Positions 17,116 through 27,141 of a DNA stretch of 64,000 nt are shown here, in pieces. The translations under genes and the position numbers were made by a program. Every line of letters starts with the position of its first letter. The stretch's first letter is position 1. The DNA comes from JAAUUE01 sp943370025 (GTDB lineage Bacteria > Cyanobacteriota > Cyanobacteriia > Cyanobacteriales > JAAUUE01), in NCBI GenBank assembly GCA_943370025.1, contig CALRPI020000010.1, positions 27,238 to 91,237 of the forward strand, given 5' to 3'. The notes beneath the pieces were generated by a model, which ran no database searches, had not been told where the DNA came from, and saw nothing but the letters and a program-made list of their open reading frames with translations.

Positions 17116-18474
17116 ATGAGCAAAATTCTTTTCTTGAATCAACCTTCAGTTGGGCATTTAAATACTCTCCTCAGCATTGCTGTCCAAATGAAAGATGATG
17201 GGCATGATGTTCGCTTTTTAGTACCTGGGTTTCCAGCGATAAAAACAAATATCCAAATTATTGATACAGGTCTTGCTATTCCTGAGAGAATCAGACGAAA
17301 TAATCTTATTTGTGAACTTATACCGTTGCCACTTTCTGTGATGTGGCATGGAATTGGTTTGCCATTCAAATCAGGATATGCCGAAGTTATTCATGCTTTG
17401 AATATTCTCCTAGAAGGAATAGAACATTACACACGGCACATTCTCAAATTCATTGAAATTTACCAACCAGATGTTCTGGTAACAGATTTTGCTTTCCCGG
17501 CAGCAGGTTTAGCGGCTGATATCGCTAAAATTCCTTATGTGACTATTTATCATAGCGGTTTACCTTTTCGGGGCAAAGGCATTCCCCCTTTTGGCAGTGG
17601 TTTGCCAATCGGTTCTGACGATCGGGCTTTTGCAAGCAACTATATAGAACAAGAAAATCGGACGCTTAATAACTTCGATCGACGGATTAATAGAGCAAGG
17701 CAGACATTGGGTTTGCCGCCTGCCGAACCCGACCTATTACGCCGCCCGTATTCGCCTTGGCTAAATCTAATTGCCAGTGCTGACAGTATAGAAGCACCGC
17801 GCGACAACATCACCCAAAACACTTTTTTTGTTGGGCCTTGTTTGGGCAAGCGCGTAGAGATGGATGAGTTTTCATTTGATTTCTTGCATGCCGATAAATT
17901 CAAAATTTACGCCTCGCTTGGCACGGTCTTTAACAAAAAGCCCGATGTTTTTCTGAAGATCATGCGTGCGCTGGATATGCCTGATTATCAAGTCATTGTT
18001 AGCGCGGGCGGTGCATATCAAACTCTGAAAAACAGCGCGATACCGTCAAACGCTACCATTTTCAAGAGCGTCCCTCAATTGGGTTTATTGCCTAAAATTG
18101 ATCTTTTCATCAGTCACGGCGGAAATAACAGCACAATGGAAGCCATGTCTTGTGGCAAACCTATTATTGTGATGCCCATAGGTGGAGAACAGAGTGACAA
18201 CGCCAGTCGGGCTGTTTATTTGGGGGTCGGCAAAAAAGTTGATATTGCAAATTTTAGTGAAAAACAAATCTTGGAAGTGGTTGAAGAAATACGTACAACC
18301 CCTCGCTTTCAAGAACGGGCATTGACTCTGATGCATGGGCTTAAATCAACTCAAGGTGTGGTGACGGCATCTTGTTGTATCGCGTGGGTGGCGCGAGAAA
18401 AGCAGCCGCTTTGCCGCAAAACAGGAATTCCTCTCACCATAACGCCAGACCACTTGGCGCAATTGTTAATCTAA
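17116..18474 (+). CDS. Macrolide-type family 1 glycosyltransferase
   Basis: 452 residues from the ATG at 17116. A TTG at 17098 would add six residues. GT-B fold: the N-terminal half binds the acceptor (ILFLNQPSVGHLNTLLSIA), and the C-terminal half carries the UDP-sugar signature PQLGLLPKIDLFISHGGNNS followed by EAMSCGKPIIVMPIGGEQSDNA. It probably glycosylates a lipid or secondary metabolite. Beyond about residue 410 the sequence departs from the family, while another frame reads GGARKAAAL, so a late frameshift is possible. It begins 32 bp after the attC-like site and lies in the same atypical patch. Confidence 0.83.
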   Translation: MSKILFLNQPSVGHLNTLLSIAVQMKDDGHDVRFLVPGFPAIKTNIQIIDTGLAIPERIRRNNLICELIPLPLSVMWHGIGLPFKSGYAEVIHALNILLEGIEHYTRHILKFIEIYQPDVLVTDFAFPAAGLAADIAKIPYVTIYHSGLPFRGKGIPPFGSGLPIGSDDRAFASNYIEQENRTLNNFDRRINRARQTLGLPPAEPDLLRRPYSPWLNLIASADSIEAPRDNITQNTFFVGPCLGKRVEMDEFSFDFLHADKFKIYASLGTVFNKKPDVFLKIMRALDMPDYQVIVSAGGAYQTLKNSAIPSNATIFKSVPQLGLLPKIDLFISHGGNNSTMEAMSCGKPIIVMPIGGEQSDNASRAVYLGVGKKVDIANFSEKQILEVVEEIRTTPRFQERALTLMHGLKSTQGVVTASCCIAWVAREKQPLCRKTGIPLTITPDHLAQLLI

Positions 18475-18512
18475 AACCGCCGCCCAGCCCCTGATGGTTA
18501 AGAAGGTTTCAA

Positions 18513-18545
18513 TTGTGGAACCCCCGCGCTGCGGGGGTTCCACAA
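18513..18545. terminator. Perfect palindrome between convergent genes
   Basis: A 15-bp perfect stem (TTGTGGAACCCCCGC) with a 3-nt loop, between the glycosyltransferase and serA ends. There is no strong T-tract. Relatives with a GAACCCC...GGGGTTC core occur at 36961-36998 and 33942-33966, so it is also a dispersed repeat that may act as a terminator. Confidence 0.55.
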
Positions 18546-18569
18546 CCCTACACACAGACTACTGCAAAT

Positions 18570-20156
18570 CTACGGGGTTAAAACTACGGTGTAGGCATCC
18601 CTAATCCCTGATACTTTCTTGATCTCCTCCAAGATACCTTCAGGTAAAGGATCGTCGATGCTAATTACCATGACCGCATCTCCTCGGACAATTTTCCTGC
18701 CGACTTGCATACTGGCAATGTTGACATTAAATTTCCCCAATAGAGAACCAATATTGCCAATTAAGCCCGGCATATCTCGATGCAAGGTGAACAACATATA
18801 GTTAGTGGGCGGCACGTTGATGGGGAAGCCATCGATCGCTGTAATATGAATCTCTCCATCCCCCATCAAAGCCCCTGTTACTGAGTGTTCGCCTAGGGTT
18901 CCCCGTGCCGATAGTTGCAAAGAGCCGGAATAATCTCGCAGGGAAGCATCTCTCGTTTCCACTACCCGGATGCCCCGTTCCTTTGCCTCAATGCTGGCGT
19001 TGACATAGTTCACCCGTTCCCGCAGCGCATCGGAAAGCAAGCCTTTGAGGGCAGCCACGACTAGGGGTTTTGCCTCATTCACCGCTAATTCCCCGTACAA
19101 GCCCACATTGAAAGATTCAATTCTGCCGCCAGCCAGTTGACTAACCATATGCCCTAGGGTTTCGGCTAGGCGGAGGTAGGGGCGGAGTTTTTCCATCACA
19201 TTGGGGGAGAGACCGGGGATATTCACCGCCGATCGCGCGGGCAAGCCCAGTAAGACATCCCGGATTTGTTCCGCCACATCGATCGCTACATTTACCTGAG
19301 CCTCGGCTGTGGAAGCTCCCAAATGGGGCGTGAGGACGACTTCGGTGGTCAAAGCCCTCAGAGCAGATTCTCCCAAGGGTTCCTGTTCATAAACATCCAG
19401 TGCCGCCCCGCCGATCTTCCCTTCTTTCAAGGCAGTTGCCAGAGCTACTTCATCGATAATTCCACCTCTAGCACAGTTTATAATCCGGGCGGTGGGTTTC
19501 ATCTTTGCTAGGGCAGCGGCATTGATCAGGTGGGTAGTTTCGGGGGTTTTGGGAATATGCAGGGTAATATAGTCCGATTCTTGGAGGAGTAGATCCATCT
19601 CCACAACTCGGCAGCCCAATTCCTCAGCCCGTTCCATGGAAATAAAGGGGTCAAAAGCTAAAAGCTTCATGCCCATTGCTCTGGCTACGGTGGCGACATG
19701 GGAACCAATTTTGCCTAAACCGACAATCCCCAGAGTTTTTTTGTAAACTTCTACGCCGACAAATTTTTGCCGCTCCCATTTGTTATCTTTGACCGATCGA
19801 TTCGCTTCGGGGATATAGCGAGACATGGACATCATCATGGCCAGGGCGTGTTCAGCAGCGGCGATCGTATTACCTTCGGGGGAATTAACCACTAAAATCC
19901 CCTGCTTAGTAGCGGCGGGAACATCCACGTTATCCACCCCCACCCCGGCTCTACCAATGATTTTTAGATTAGTACCGGCGGTAATAATCTCTTGAGTGAC
20001 ACGGGTGCTCGATCGAATCATTAAGGCATCGTAGTCACCAATAATATTTTTTAGCTGCCCTGGAGTGAGGTCAGTTTTGATATCCACCTGTGCCACCTGC
20101 GACAGGATATCAATACCCGCTTGATCGATCGAGTCGGAAACAAGAACTTTAGACAT
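18570..20156 (-). CDS. serA: D-3-phosphoglycerate dehydrogenase
   Basis: 528 residues, the long form with a C-terminal ACT domain. First enzyme of the phosphorylated serine pathway (3-phosphoglycerate to 3-phosphohydroxypyruvate, NAD). Seen: N-terminal KVLVSDSIDQAG, the Rossmann motif GIVGLGKIGSHVA (about 145-157), the catalytic Arg in NCARGGIIDE, the Glu region and the His in LTPHLGAST. The intervening ASB domain (about 315-450) and the ACT domain (about 455-528, DMPGLIGNIGSLLGKFNVNI) probably give serine feedback control. Single gene, facing away from cbiM's direction of travel. Confidence 0.96.
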   Translation of the reverse strand: MSKVLVSDSIDQAGIDILSQVAQVDIKTDLTPGQLKNIIGDYDALMIRSSTRVTQEIITAGTNLKIIGRAGVGVDNVDVPAATKQGILVVNSPEGNTIAAAEHALAMMMSMSRYIPEANRSVKDNKWERQKFVGVEVYKKTLGIVGLGKIGSHVATVARAMGMKLLAFDPFISMERAEELGCRVVEMDLLLQESDYITLHIPKTPETTHLINAAALAKMKPTARIINCARGGIIDEVALATALKEGKIGGAALDVYEQEPLGESALRALTTEVVLTPHLGASTAEAQVNVAIDVAEQIRDVLLGLPARSAVNIPGLSPNVMEKLRPYLRLAETLGHMVSQLAGGRIESFNVGLYGELAVNEAKPLVVAALKGLLSDALRERVNYVNASIEAKERGIRVVETRDASLRDYSGSLQLSARGTLGEHSVTGALMGDGEIHITAIDGFPINVPPTNYMLFTLHRDMPGLIGNIGSLLGKFNVNIASMQVGRKIVRGDAVMVISIDDPLPEGILEEIKKVSGIRDAYTVVLTP

Positions 20157-20224
20157 ACTAGTTACGATTTTTATGATTAATTGTAGAAAGTTAAATAATT
20201 GCAGTCTAGGTTAATTACCTTACC

Positions 20225-20259
20225 AAAATGCTAGGAGAGACACAACAAACTAGCATTTT
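20225..20259 (-). terminator. Candidate terminator after cbiM
   Basis: AAAATGCTAG and CTAGCATTTT form a 10-bp stem with a 15-nt loop. It works in both directions and lies downstream of cbiM on the minus strand, just before the serA promoter region. Confidence 0.45.
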
Positions 20260-20346
20260 TCTATCTAGGTTTGCGGCTTCGATCCCCCTTTTCTGGTATG
20301 CCCGGAGGGCTTTAATCCCCTTAACAAAGAGGGACTTGCATTAATT

Positions 20347-20376
20347 ACCCCCCTTTTTAAGGGGGGCAGGGGGGAT
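20347..20376. repeat. C-tract/G-tract dispersed repeat
   Basis: CCCCCCTTTTTAAGGGGGG followed by CAGGGGGGAT. Same class as at 1, 32680, 49211 and 61737. Confidence 0.55.
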
Positions 20377-20381
20377 ACTGA

Positions 20382-21041
20382 CTAGATCACTAATTTCCGG
20401 CGTAGGGGTGGATCGTAGAATAGTTCAGGGCGAGTCCGCCACACAAAAGTTCCCACTGCCACAGAAATCATTGCCTCACCAATCCCAATCAGGATATGCC
20501 AAGAGAACATCGACGTTAGAGCCACTGTCAAGGGAACTGTATCCGAGAGAGCTAACTGCACAGCACAGGCAAGAGAACCAACCACTACACTCAACCAAGC
20601 CGCGATCGCCACTCCCGTCACCATCCCGCTCAACTTCTGGCGCCCGATCGCCATTCTGATGGTCTTATAGACGTAATAACCACCAAAAGTACCAATCAAA
20701 CCCATGTTGACGATATTTGCCCCTAGCACGGTTAAGCCCCCATCCTGAAATACTGTTCCTTGAACGATAAACACTACTGCCATCACCAAGGAACCAGCCC
20801 AAGGACCCAACAACATTCCTGCCAAGGTTCCCCCCAGCAAGTGTCCAGAGGTTCCCCCCGGAATCGGAAAGTTAATCATCTGCCCCGCAAAAATAAAAGC
20901 CGCACATACACCCATCAGGGGTACGGCTCTTTCTTTATATTCAGCCTGAGCTTTTTGCAAACACACGCTAATCAAACCTAGGGCAATAATCCAAGTCACA
21001 GCCATCACAGGCAAATTCAAAAAGCCATCAGGAATATGCAT
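20382..21041 (-). CDS. cbiM: Cobalt/nickel ECF transporter substrate-binding membrane protein, CbiM-like
   Basis: 219 residues from the Met of MHIPDGFLN; an upstream Met (to 21083) adds 14 residues that could be a short leader. The N-terminal Met-His binds the metal in this family, together with a second His in GGTSGHLLGG. Six to seven hydrophobic segments follow. The usual partners (CbiN/Q/O or NikQ/O) are not adjacent. No cobalamin riboswitch is visible in 21084-21251. The metal may be Co or Ni; a nickel/copper-type regulator is encoded about 17 kb away. Confidence 0.88.
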   Translation of the reverse strand: MHIPDGFLNLPVMAVTWIIALGLISVCLQKAQAEYKERAVPLMGVCAAFIFAGQMINFPIPGGTSGHLLGGTLAGMLLGPWAGSLVMAVVFIVQGTVFQDGGLTVLGANIVNMGLIGTFGGYYVYKTIRMAIGRQKLSGMVTGVAIAAWLSVVVGSLACAVQLALSDTVPLTVALTSMFSWHILIGIGEAMISVAVGTFVWRTRPELFYDPPLRRKLVI

Positions 21042-21251
21042 CGCCAGTAGAGGCGGCGGACAACTAAGGGAGTTAAGGAGCATAGGTAGAACATCTCAAA
21101 TTTAGTAGTTGGGGTTAATTCTATCTAATGATTAATTCTATTCCTCAGTCCTTTATGGTTTCTTCCTAATAGTACGGGAATCAACCAGACGCAAAAATCG
21201 GCGGCTATACTAATAGCATCAATCCAGAGATCAGCCCCGAGTGTACCTACC

Positions 21252-24200
21252 ATGTTTACCCGTCAATCATTGATTTCCGCCTGCCTAGGCTTAGGTTTTG
21301 TGGCTATTTTTATTTCTCCCGTGCGATCGCAGATCACCCCCAATGGTGCTGGGACTGTGATCAATCCCCAAGGGAACCAGATTAATATCACTGGGGGAAC
21401 TCAGGCTGGGGGGAATCTTTTCCATAGTTTTCGGGATTTTAATGTCAATTCGTCTCAGGTTGCTAATTTTTTGAGCAATCCCCAGATTCAAAATATTCTG
21501 GCTAGGGTTAATGGCGGAAATCCTTCTTTTATCAATGGTTTGTTGCAAGTTACGGGGGGAAATTCTAATTTATTTTTGATGAATCCGGCGGGGATAGTGT
21601 TTGGACAGGGGGCAAGCTTAAATATTCCTGCCAGTTTCACGGTAACAACAGCGAATCAAATTGGCTTGGGGAATAATTTATTTAATGCTTTTGGGGATAA
21701 TAATTTTTCGGCTTTGATTGGCAATCCAGAGAGTTTTCTCTTCACAACTAACCAAGCTGGAAGTATTGTCAATGCTGGGAATTTATCAGTCGCACCGGGG
21801 CAGGGGATTAATCTCCTTGGGGGCAATGTTGTTAATACTGGCAATATCAATGGGGGGAATATTACCCTTGCAGCAGTGCCGGGAACCAACAGGGTGAGGA
21901 TTTCTCAGCCGGGGCATATTTTGAGTTTAGAAATTGTGCCGCCTGTAGATGCCGTAATCAGTCCTCTAGATTTACCTCGGTTACTCACAGGATCAGATTT
22001 ACCGGGAATTAGTGGCAATGGGTCAACTGTGCAAGTTGCGGGAGTCGAAATTCCCACAGGTCAAGGCGTAAATATTACTTCGGGAAATCTTGGTACTTTC
22101 TCTCAAGGAGGGGTTATTAATATCCTCGGTGATAGAGTTGCCCTAGTGAATGCCAACCTAAATGCTAGTGGTAGCAATGGCGGGGGGACTATTCGAGTGG
22201 GGGGAGAATATCGAGGTGGGGGAGTTAATCCGTTTAATTCTCGGATCACCTATGTGGATGCGAATTCTTTCTTGAATGCAGATGCGATCGCCTCTGGCAA
22301 CGGCGGCAGGGTAATAGTTTGGGCGGATGATACTACCAGGTTTCATGGCAACATCTCAGCTAGGGGTGGCGCTAGTGCTGGGAATGGGGGATTTGCTGAA
22401 GTATCGGGGGCCGAGAATTTAACTTTTGCAGGTCAGGCAGATTTAGCCGCACCGAGGGGAAATATCGGGACTTTGTTGTTAGACCCGGTGAATATTTTTA
22501 TTAACAATGGTGCGGATGCTTTGGGGGGTTGTGCGCTGCCGACTGTTTTATCTGGCTGTAATGCTGGAGGAGATATCACGATTTCTCAGGCAACGCTTCA
22601 GGCTTTGGGAGCAGGGGCAAATATATTGTTGGAGGCGAGTAATAATATTACTCTTGGCACTCTCACAGGCAATACCTTAAGTTTTCCGGGTTTACCGGGT
22701 GGGGGAAGCATCACATTTCGGGCTGATGCGGATAGTAGTGGGGTCGGTGATTTCTCTATGAACACAACCGATACTATCCGCACCCAAGGACGAAATATTA
22801 ATATTAGTGGTGTAAATATCACAACGGGTACGATCGATTCTGGTCTATCGAATATTCCCTTAGCAAACGGGGGAAATATTGTCATCAATGCCACAGGCAA
22901 TGTTAGTACTCAAGACTTGCTTAGTGGGGTTGGCATAGGCATCAGTGGGAATACTGGTAACGGGGGAAATATTACTATCAACGCCCCCAATGGCAGTTTT
23001 ACTAATCCGGGATCGGGATTTATTGATAGTCGATCGGTAACAGATGGAACGGGTAACTCAGGAAATGCTGGAAATATTGCCATCATCGCTCAAACTATCA
23101 ATGCTGGGATTATCTATCCCTACTCTTCCTCTGATGGTTCTGGGAACGCTGGTAATGGGGGAAATGTTAACCTTCTTGCTAGCGGAAATATAGCTATCAC
23201 TTCAGTTGAGGCTATTTCCGGATCATTTCAAGGGACTGCTAGGGGAGGGGATATTAGTATTAATTCCACTAATGGCAGCATCACTTCGGGTCTTATACAC
23301 AGCTATTCAATATCAAGAGCATTATTAATAACAAGTAACTCAGGTGATGCAGGCAATATTAATCTTAGTGCCAGCGGAAACATAACGATCGCCTCATTTG
23401 ATTCTACTTCCAGAGCATTACGAGGGACTTCTGCTAACGCAGGAAATATTAGTCTTAATTCCACTAATGGCAGTATCAATGTTGGTAGTATAGACAGCTA
23501 TTCAGGAGACAATTTGCAGTTTGGCAATGCGGGTAATGGAGGAAATATCAACTTCTTGGCTAGCGGAAATATAACTACTCTTGATATTCTGGCTAATTCC
23601 AGAGTATTGCAAGGAAATTCTGCAACGGGAGGGAATATTACTATTAATTCCACTAGTGGCAGTATCAATACTGGTAATTTACTTAGCAGTTCAGGAAACA
23701 ATCTCCAATTTGGCAACTCAGGCAATGGGGGAGCGATCGATCTCCAAGCTAATGGAAATATAACTACTGCCGTTGTTCAGTCTGCCTCCGTTGCCCGACA
23801 AGGAACTTCTGCTACGGGAGGGAATGTCAGAATTAACTCCACTGGTGGCAGTATCAATACTAGTAGTATATTTAGCATTTCAGGAGGCGATTCCCAAACA
23901 AACAACTCAGGCACTGGGGGAGCTATCAACCTCCTTGCTAGCGGAGATATAGCTGCTGCCGTTGTTCAGTCTTCCTCCGGTACAGGACAAGGCAACTCTG
24001 GTGATGGCGGCAGCATTACAATTAGCTCCTCTAATGGCAGTGCTACAGCTAATAGTCTCTATACTTTTTCTAGAACATCCGATGGTACTAATGTTGGTAG
24101 TGGTGGCAATATTCGCATTAATTTACCCAACGGCAATTTAATTGTTAATGGAGGAAATGCTGCTATTGGTTCTATTAATTCTGCTTCGTTTTTTGCCACA

Positions 24201-26366
24201 AATAATAGTGTGACTAATTCGGGTTCTGGAGGATTAATTAGCATTAATACTGGCGGTAGCTTATCTGCTACGAACGGTATCTATTCTTCCAGTAATTTGG
24301 GTAATGCCGGATCGATTAGCTTAATCTCTGGTGGTAGTATTTCCCCAACCTTAGTTTCGGCAATCTCTCGCGGAGGGACGGGAGGTGCAATTAATATAGT
24401 CACTCCAGCTTTATTTAGAGCTACAGGAAGCATTACTGATTTCCAAGGTACTTTAGCCAGCATCACTTCAGTCGGAGCTACTGGTGGGGGAGCGATTACC
24501 ATTACCCACGGTGGTAGCACGACCACTCCTTTTATAATTGGTAGTCCCAGCAGCAACGGGACAGTTGCCGCTATTTCTAGTGGTTTGGGAGCTAATACTA
24601 TTAATAACCTGACAGTTCCCGTTCCCCCTGATATCAACAACTACGGCACCAACATCAGCATCAGAACTTCTGCCCCCACAGCTACCACTCCTTTAACCTC
24701 TCTCTCCATTGCTCCCGGACTATTTTCTCTCCTCACCAACCCCACCCCGCCCCCAACTCCTGCCCCAGTAGTTGTCGGTACACCTCCCGCCTCTCCAGCG
24801 CTATCTTCTCAAACTCTTTCTCAAGCTCCCGCCCCAGTAGTTGTCAATACACCATCTGCTGCTGCAAACCAAACTTCTCAAACCACCCCAACTGCGATCG
24901 CCATCTCTCCACCCCCAACTATTCCCCAACCAGAAATAACCACACCTCTACCTCCAATCCTCAACATCCAGAATATTCCCAACAACCTCCTCGCCAACTT
25001 CGATGCCACTTCCCCCGGTATCCAACCACCCCTCACTACTGCTAGTGCAAGCTCCTCTATTCCCATCATCGAGAGAATCCCGATCGACTTCTTGGGTAAT
25101 AGCCTTCGATTATTAGACCAACCCTTCAAAGAAGAATTTCAAGCCTTCACCGGAATTGCTGATGAGATTGCTACCCTTGATGTCAATCAGGCACAAGATA
25201 TCCTCAAACGTATTCAAGGCGAAACCAATCTCAGATCAGTGCTGATCTATGTCTTCTTTAGCCCAGAAAACGAAGCAGAACAAAACGCCCGCAACACCTC
25301 CACCAGCCGCGCTCAACTCAACCGGCTCCCCAGCAACACTGATATCCTCCAAGTCGTCCTTGTCCCCCCTACTGGCGATCTGATCCGCTTCAAATACCCC
25401 AACCTCCGCCGTCCTGAAGTGGTGGAAAATGCTAATCGCTTCGCTGGTTTCGTTGCTACTAGGAGCAATGGCTATATCGAGAGATCCAAAAGAATCTATG
25501 ACTGGATACTAGCTCCCCTCGAAGACCATTTGAAAAGACTCAAAATTGACACCTTAGTTTTCCTCATGGATTCTGGTTTGCGCTCCATGCCGATCGCTGC
25601 CTTGCAGAATAAAGATGGTCGATTCATCATCGAAGACTACAGCGTTGGCTTAATGCCCTCCCTCAGTCTCACCGACACCACCTATAGCTCCCTCAAGGAT
25701 GCCCAAGTTATGGCTATGGGAGCCGATCGCTTCGTGGTTGATAACCTTAAACCCCTGCCCGGAGTCCCCGTAGAACTAAGTGCCATCAGCCAAATCCGGA
25801 GCGGCAATATCTTCTTCAATGAAAATTTTACCCTCGGCAACCTGAGGCAGAACCGCCGCCCAGACCAAAGAATTGTCCACCTAGCAACTCACGGCTCCTT
25901 CCAAGGAGATAATACCAATTCCTATATCCAACTCTGGGGAAGTGAACGCCTCACCCTCGACCAAATTCGCACCTCTGGTTTTGGGACTCCCTCAGTGGAT
26001 CTATTAGTCCTCAGTGCCTGTGACACGGCCCTTGGCGATCGAGAATCTGAACTAGGCTTTGCTGGGTTAGCCGTCACCTCTGGGGTCAGGTCAGCCCTTG
26101 CCAGCTTGTGGCAGGTCAGTGATGGAGGCACAATGGGTTTAATGACCGAGTTCTATCAACAAATTCAAGCCACTACCACCAAATCCGAAGCACTACGGCA
26201 GGCACAACTGGCAATGCTCCGTGGAGAAGTGCGCTTAGAAGGCGGTAGTTTAGTTACCCCCAAAGGGAACTTTCCTCTAAATGAGGAGTTACAGAAATTG
26301 GGCGATAGAAGATTTACCCATCCCTATTTCTGGAGCGCCTTCACCATGATTGGAAATCCTTGGTAG
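21252..26366 (+). CDS. Secreted filamentous-haemagglutinin-type protein fused to a CHAT protease domain
   Basis: 1704 residues. A signal peptide (about 1-26) is followed by the two-partner-secretion domain (about 27-290, with LFLMNPAGIVFGQGASLN). Next come beta-helix repeats rich in Gly, Asn and Ser, including five tandem 63-64-residue units (residues 633-948), then a Pro/Thr/Ala-rich linker (about 1135-1250). A CHAT cysteine-peptidase domain (about 1300-1704) follows, with catalytic His1547 in HLATHG and Cys1590 in LSACDTALG. It should be exported through a TpsB outer-membrane pore, which is not encoded nearby. The fusion places a caspase-like protease on the cell surface. Intact ORF with its own terminator. 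Confidence 0.88.
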   Translation: MFTRQSLISACLGLGFVAIFISPVRSQITPNGAGTVINPQGNQINITGGTQAGGNLFHSFRDFNVNSSQVANFLSNPQIQNILARVNGGNPSFINGLLQVTGGNSNLFLMNPAGIVFGQGASLNIPASFTVTTANQIGLGNNLFNAFGDNNFSALIGNPESFLFTTNQAGSIVNAGNLSVAPGQGINLLGGNVVNTGNINGGNITLAAVPGTNRVRISQPGHILSLEIVPPVDAVISPLDLPRLLTGSDLPGISGNGSTVQVAGVEIPTGQGVNITSGNLGTFSQGGVINILGDRVALVNANLNASGSNGGGTIRVGGEYRGGGVNPFNSRITYVDANSFLNADAIASGNGGRVIVWADDTTRFHGNISARGGASAGNGGFAEVSGAENLTFAGQADLAAPRGNIGTLLLDPVNIFINNGADALGGCALPTVLSGCNAGGDITISQATLQALGAGANILLEASNNITLGTLTGNTLSFPGLPGGGSITFRADADSSGVGDFSMNTTDTIRTQGRNINISGVNITTGTIDSGLSNIPLANGGNIVINATGNVSTQDLLSGVGIGISGNTGNGGNITINAPNGSFTNPGSGFIDSRSVTDGTGNSGNAGNIAIIAQTINAGIIYPYSSSDGSGNAGNGGNVNLLASGNIAITSVEAISGSFQGTARGGDISINSTNGSITSGLIHSYSISRALLITSNSGDAGNINLSASGNITIASFDSTSRALRGTSANAGNISLNSTNGSINVGSIDSYSGDNLQFGNAGNGGNINFLASGNITTLDILANSRVLQGNSATGGNITINSTSGSINTGNLLSSSGNNLQFGNSGNGGAIDLQANGNITTAVVQSASVARQGTSATGGNVRINSTGGSINTSSIFSISGGDSQTNNSGTGGAINLLASGDIAAAVVQSSSGTGQGNSGDGGSITISSSNGSATANSLYTFSRTSDGTNVGSGGNIRINLPNGNLIVNGGNAAIGSINSASFFATNNSVTNSGSGGLISINTGGSLSATNGIYSSSNLGNAGSISLISGGSISPTLVSAISRGGTGGAINIVTPALFRATGSITDFQGTLASITSVGATGGGAITITHGGSTTTPFIIGSPSSNGTVAAISSGLGANTINNLTVPVPPDINNYGTNISIRTSAPTATTPLTSLSIAPGLFSLLTNPTPPPTPAPVVVGTPPASPALSSQTLSQAPAPVVVNTPSAAANQTSQTTPTAIAISPPPTIPQPEITTPLPPILNIQNIPNNLLANFDATSPGIQPPLTTASASSSIPIIERIPIDFLGNSLRLLDQPFKEEFQAFTGIADEIATLDVNQAQDILKRIQGETNLRSVLIYVFFSPENEAEQNARNTSTSRAQLNRLPSNTDILQVVLVPPTGDLIRFKYPNLRRPEVVENANRFAGFVATRSNGYIERSKRIYDWILAPLEDHLKRLKIDTLVFLMDSGLRSMPIAALQNKDGRFIIEDYSVGLMPSLSLTDTTYSSLKDAQVMAMGADRFVVDNLKPLPGVPVELSAISQIRSGNIFFNENFTLGNLRQNRRPDQRIVHLATHGSFQGDNTNSYIQLWGSERLTLDQIRTSGFGTPSVDLLVLSACDTALGDRESELGFAGLAVTSGVRSALASLWQVSDGGTMGLMTEFYQQIQATTTKSEALRQAQLAMLRGEVRLEGGSLVTPKGNFPLNEELQKLGDRRFTHPYFWSAFTMIGNPW
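23148..24095 (+). repeat. Five tandem ~189-bp repeats within the haemagglutinin-CHAT gene
   Basis: Units begin at 23148, 23340, 23529, 23718 and 23907 (192, then 189, 189, 189 bp). Each encodes about 63 residues starting GNGGxIxxxASGNI and containing INSTxGSI. They build the beta-helix stalk, and their number could vary between strains. Confidence 0.8.
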
Positions 26367-26384
26367 CTTGCCATGTCAGGATTG

Positions 26385-26421
26385 AAATCAAAAAAAAGGG
26401 TAAAACCCTTTTTTTTGATTT
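26385..26421. terminator. Bidirectional terminator
   Basis: A perfect 17-bp stem with a 3-nt loop. The A- and T-tracts lie within the arms, so it serves both the haemagglutinin-CHAT gene and the convergent gene ending at 26426. Confidence 0.85.
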
Positions 26422-26425
26422 GTGG

Positions 26426-26992
26426 TTAGCGGCGCTCTTCAGCGGCAATGCAAGTACGCAACACCCCATCAGAACTAGCACTAAAATCGATCTGCTGGCT
26501 CAAACCCACTACACAATCAGCAAACTTCAGCGGCAGCAAACTCCGACGACAGTTATCCAAAATGGCATTAGCCGGATTAGCAATTACTGAAGGGTTGGAG
26601 CCAGTGGTGCGGCTATAAATATCCACCACACAGGTCGCCATTTCCACCGGACGACGCACTCTAGTGCAGGCGCTCAGGGCATCAATGGCAGTGATCGTAG
26701 TCAGGCGGTTAATTTTGGTCACACAAAAGGATAAATCCGCTGGAATCAGGGCTTGGCTACAGGCGATCGCCACTTGAGCCGGGACAATGCCTCGATCGAG
26801 CAGTTCCCCCGCACAAATATTATGGTCAACCCCCAATCGGCGGTTGATTGTGATCGGGTCGATGACATTAGCAGTGGCACTGGGAACAAAGAAGGGAGTC
26901 AGGGAGGCGATCGATCCAGCCACTGAACCGACAAGAGCTGCGCTTAAGCGGAGAGTGAATTGATGATTTTGTTTGGGCATAGATTTGGACAT
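26426..26992 (-). CDS. Secreted cysteine-patterned protein, unknown function
   Basis: 188 residues. The N-terminus has a charged start and a hydrophobic segment (about 16-42) ending in SATANV, a good signal peptide. The mature part has eight cysteines in repeated contexts (ICAGELL, ACSQALI, SFCVTKI, ACTRVRR, TCVVDIY, NCRRSLLP, DCVVGLSQ, TCIAAEE), suggesting tandem small helical units linked by disulphides in the periplasm or outside. Family not recognised with confidence; similar proteins occur in cyanobacteria. It converges on the haemagglutinin-CHAT gene. Confidence 0.6.
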   Translation of the reverse strand: MSKSMPKQNHQFTLRLSAALVGSVAGSIASLTPFFVPSATANVIDPITINRRLGVDHNICAGELLDRGIVPAQVAIACSQALIPADLSFCVTKINRLTTITAIDALSACTRVRRPVEMATCVVDIYSRTTGSNPSVIANPANAILDNCRRSLLPLKFADCVVGLSQQIDFSASSDGVLRTCIAAEERR

Positions 26993-27141
26993 AGATTTGA
27001 GAAGTAAATAATTGCTTCAATTAACTAATAAATCGCAACAATTCAGAGTTACTGGGCAACGATACTTAATATCAAAAAGAATACCACTTTGCTAAATTAA
27101 AAGTAATCAGAATTATTCCTAATAAATCCCCTCAAAAAACT

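Noticed and set aside
21084..21251. Cobalamin riboswitch before cbiM
   Set aside because: No B12-box or long structured leader seen; the gap is short and shared with the haemagglutinin promoter.
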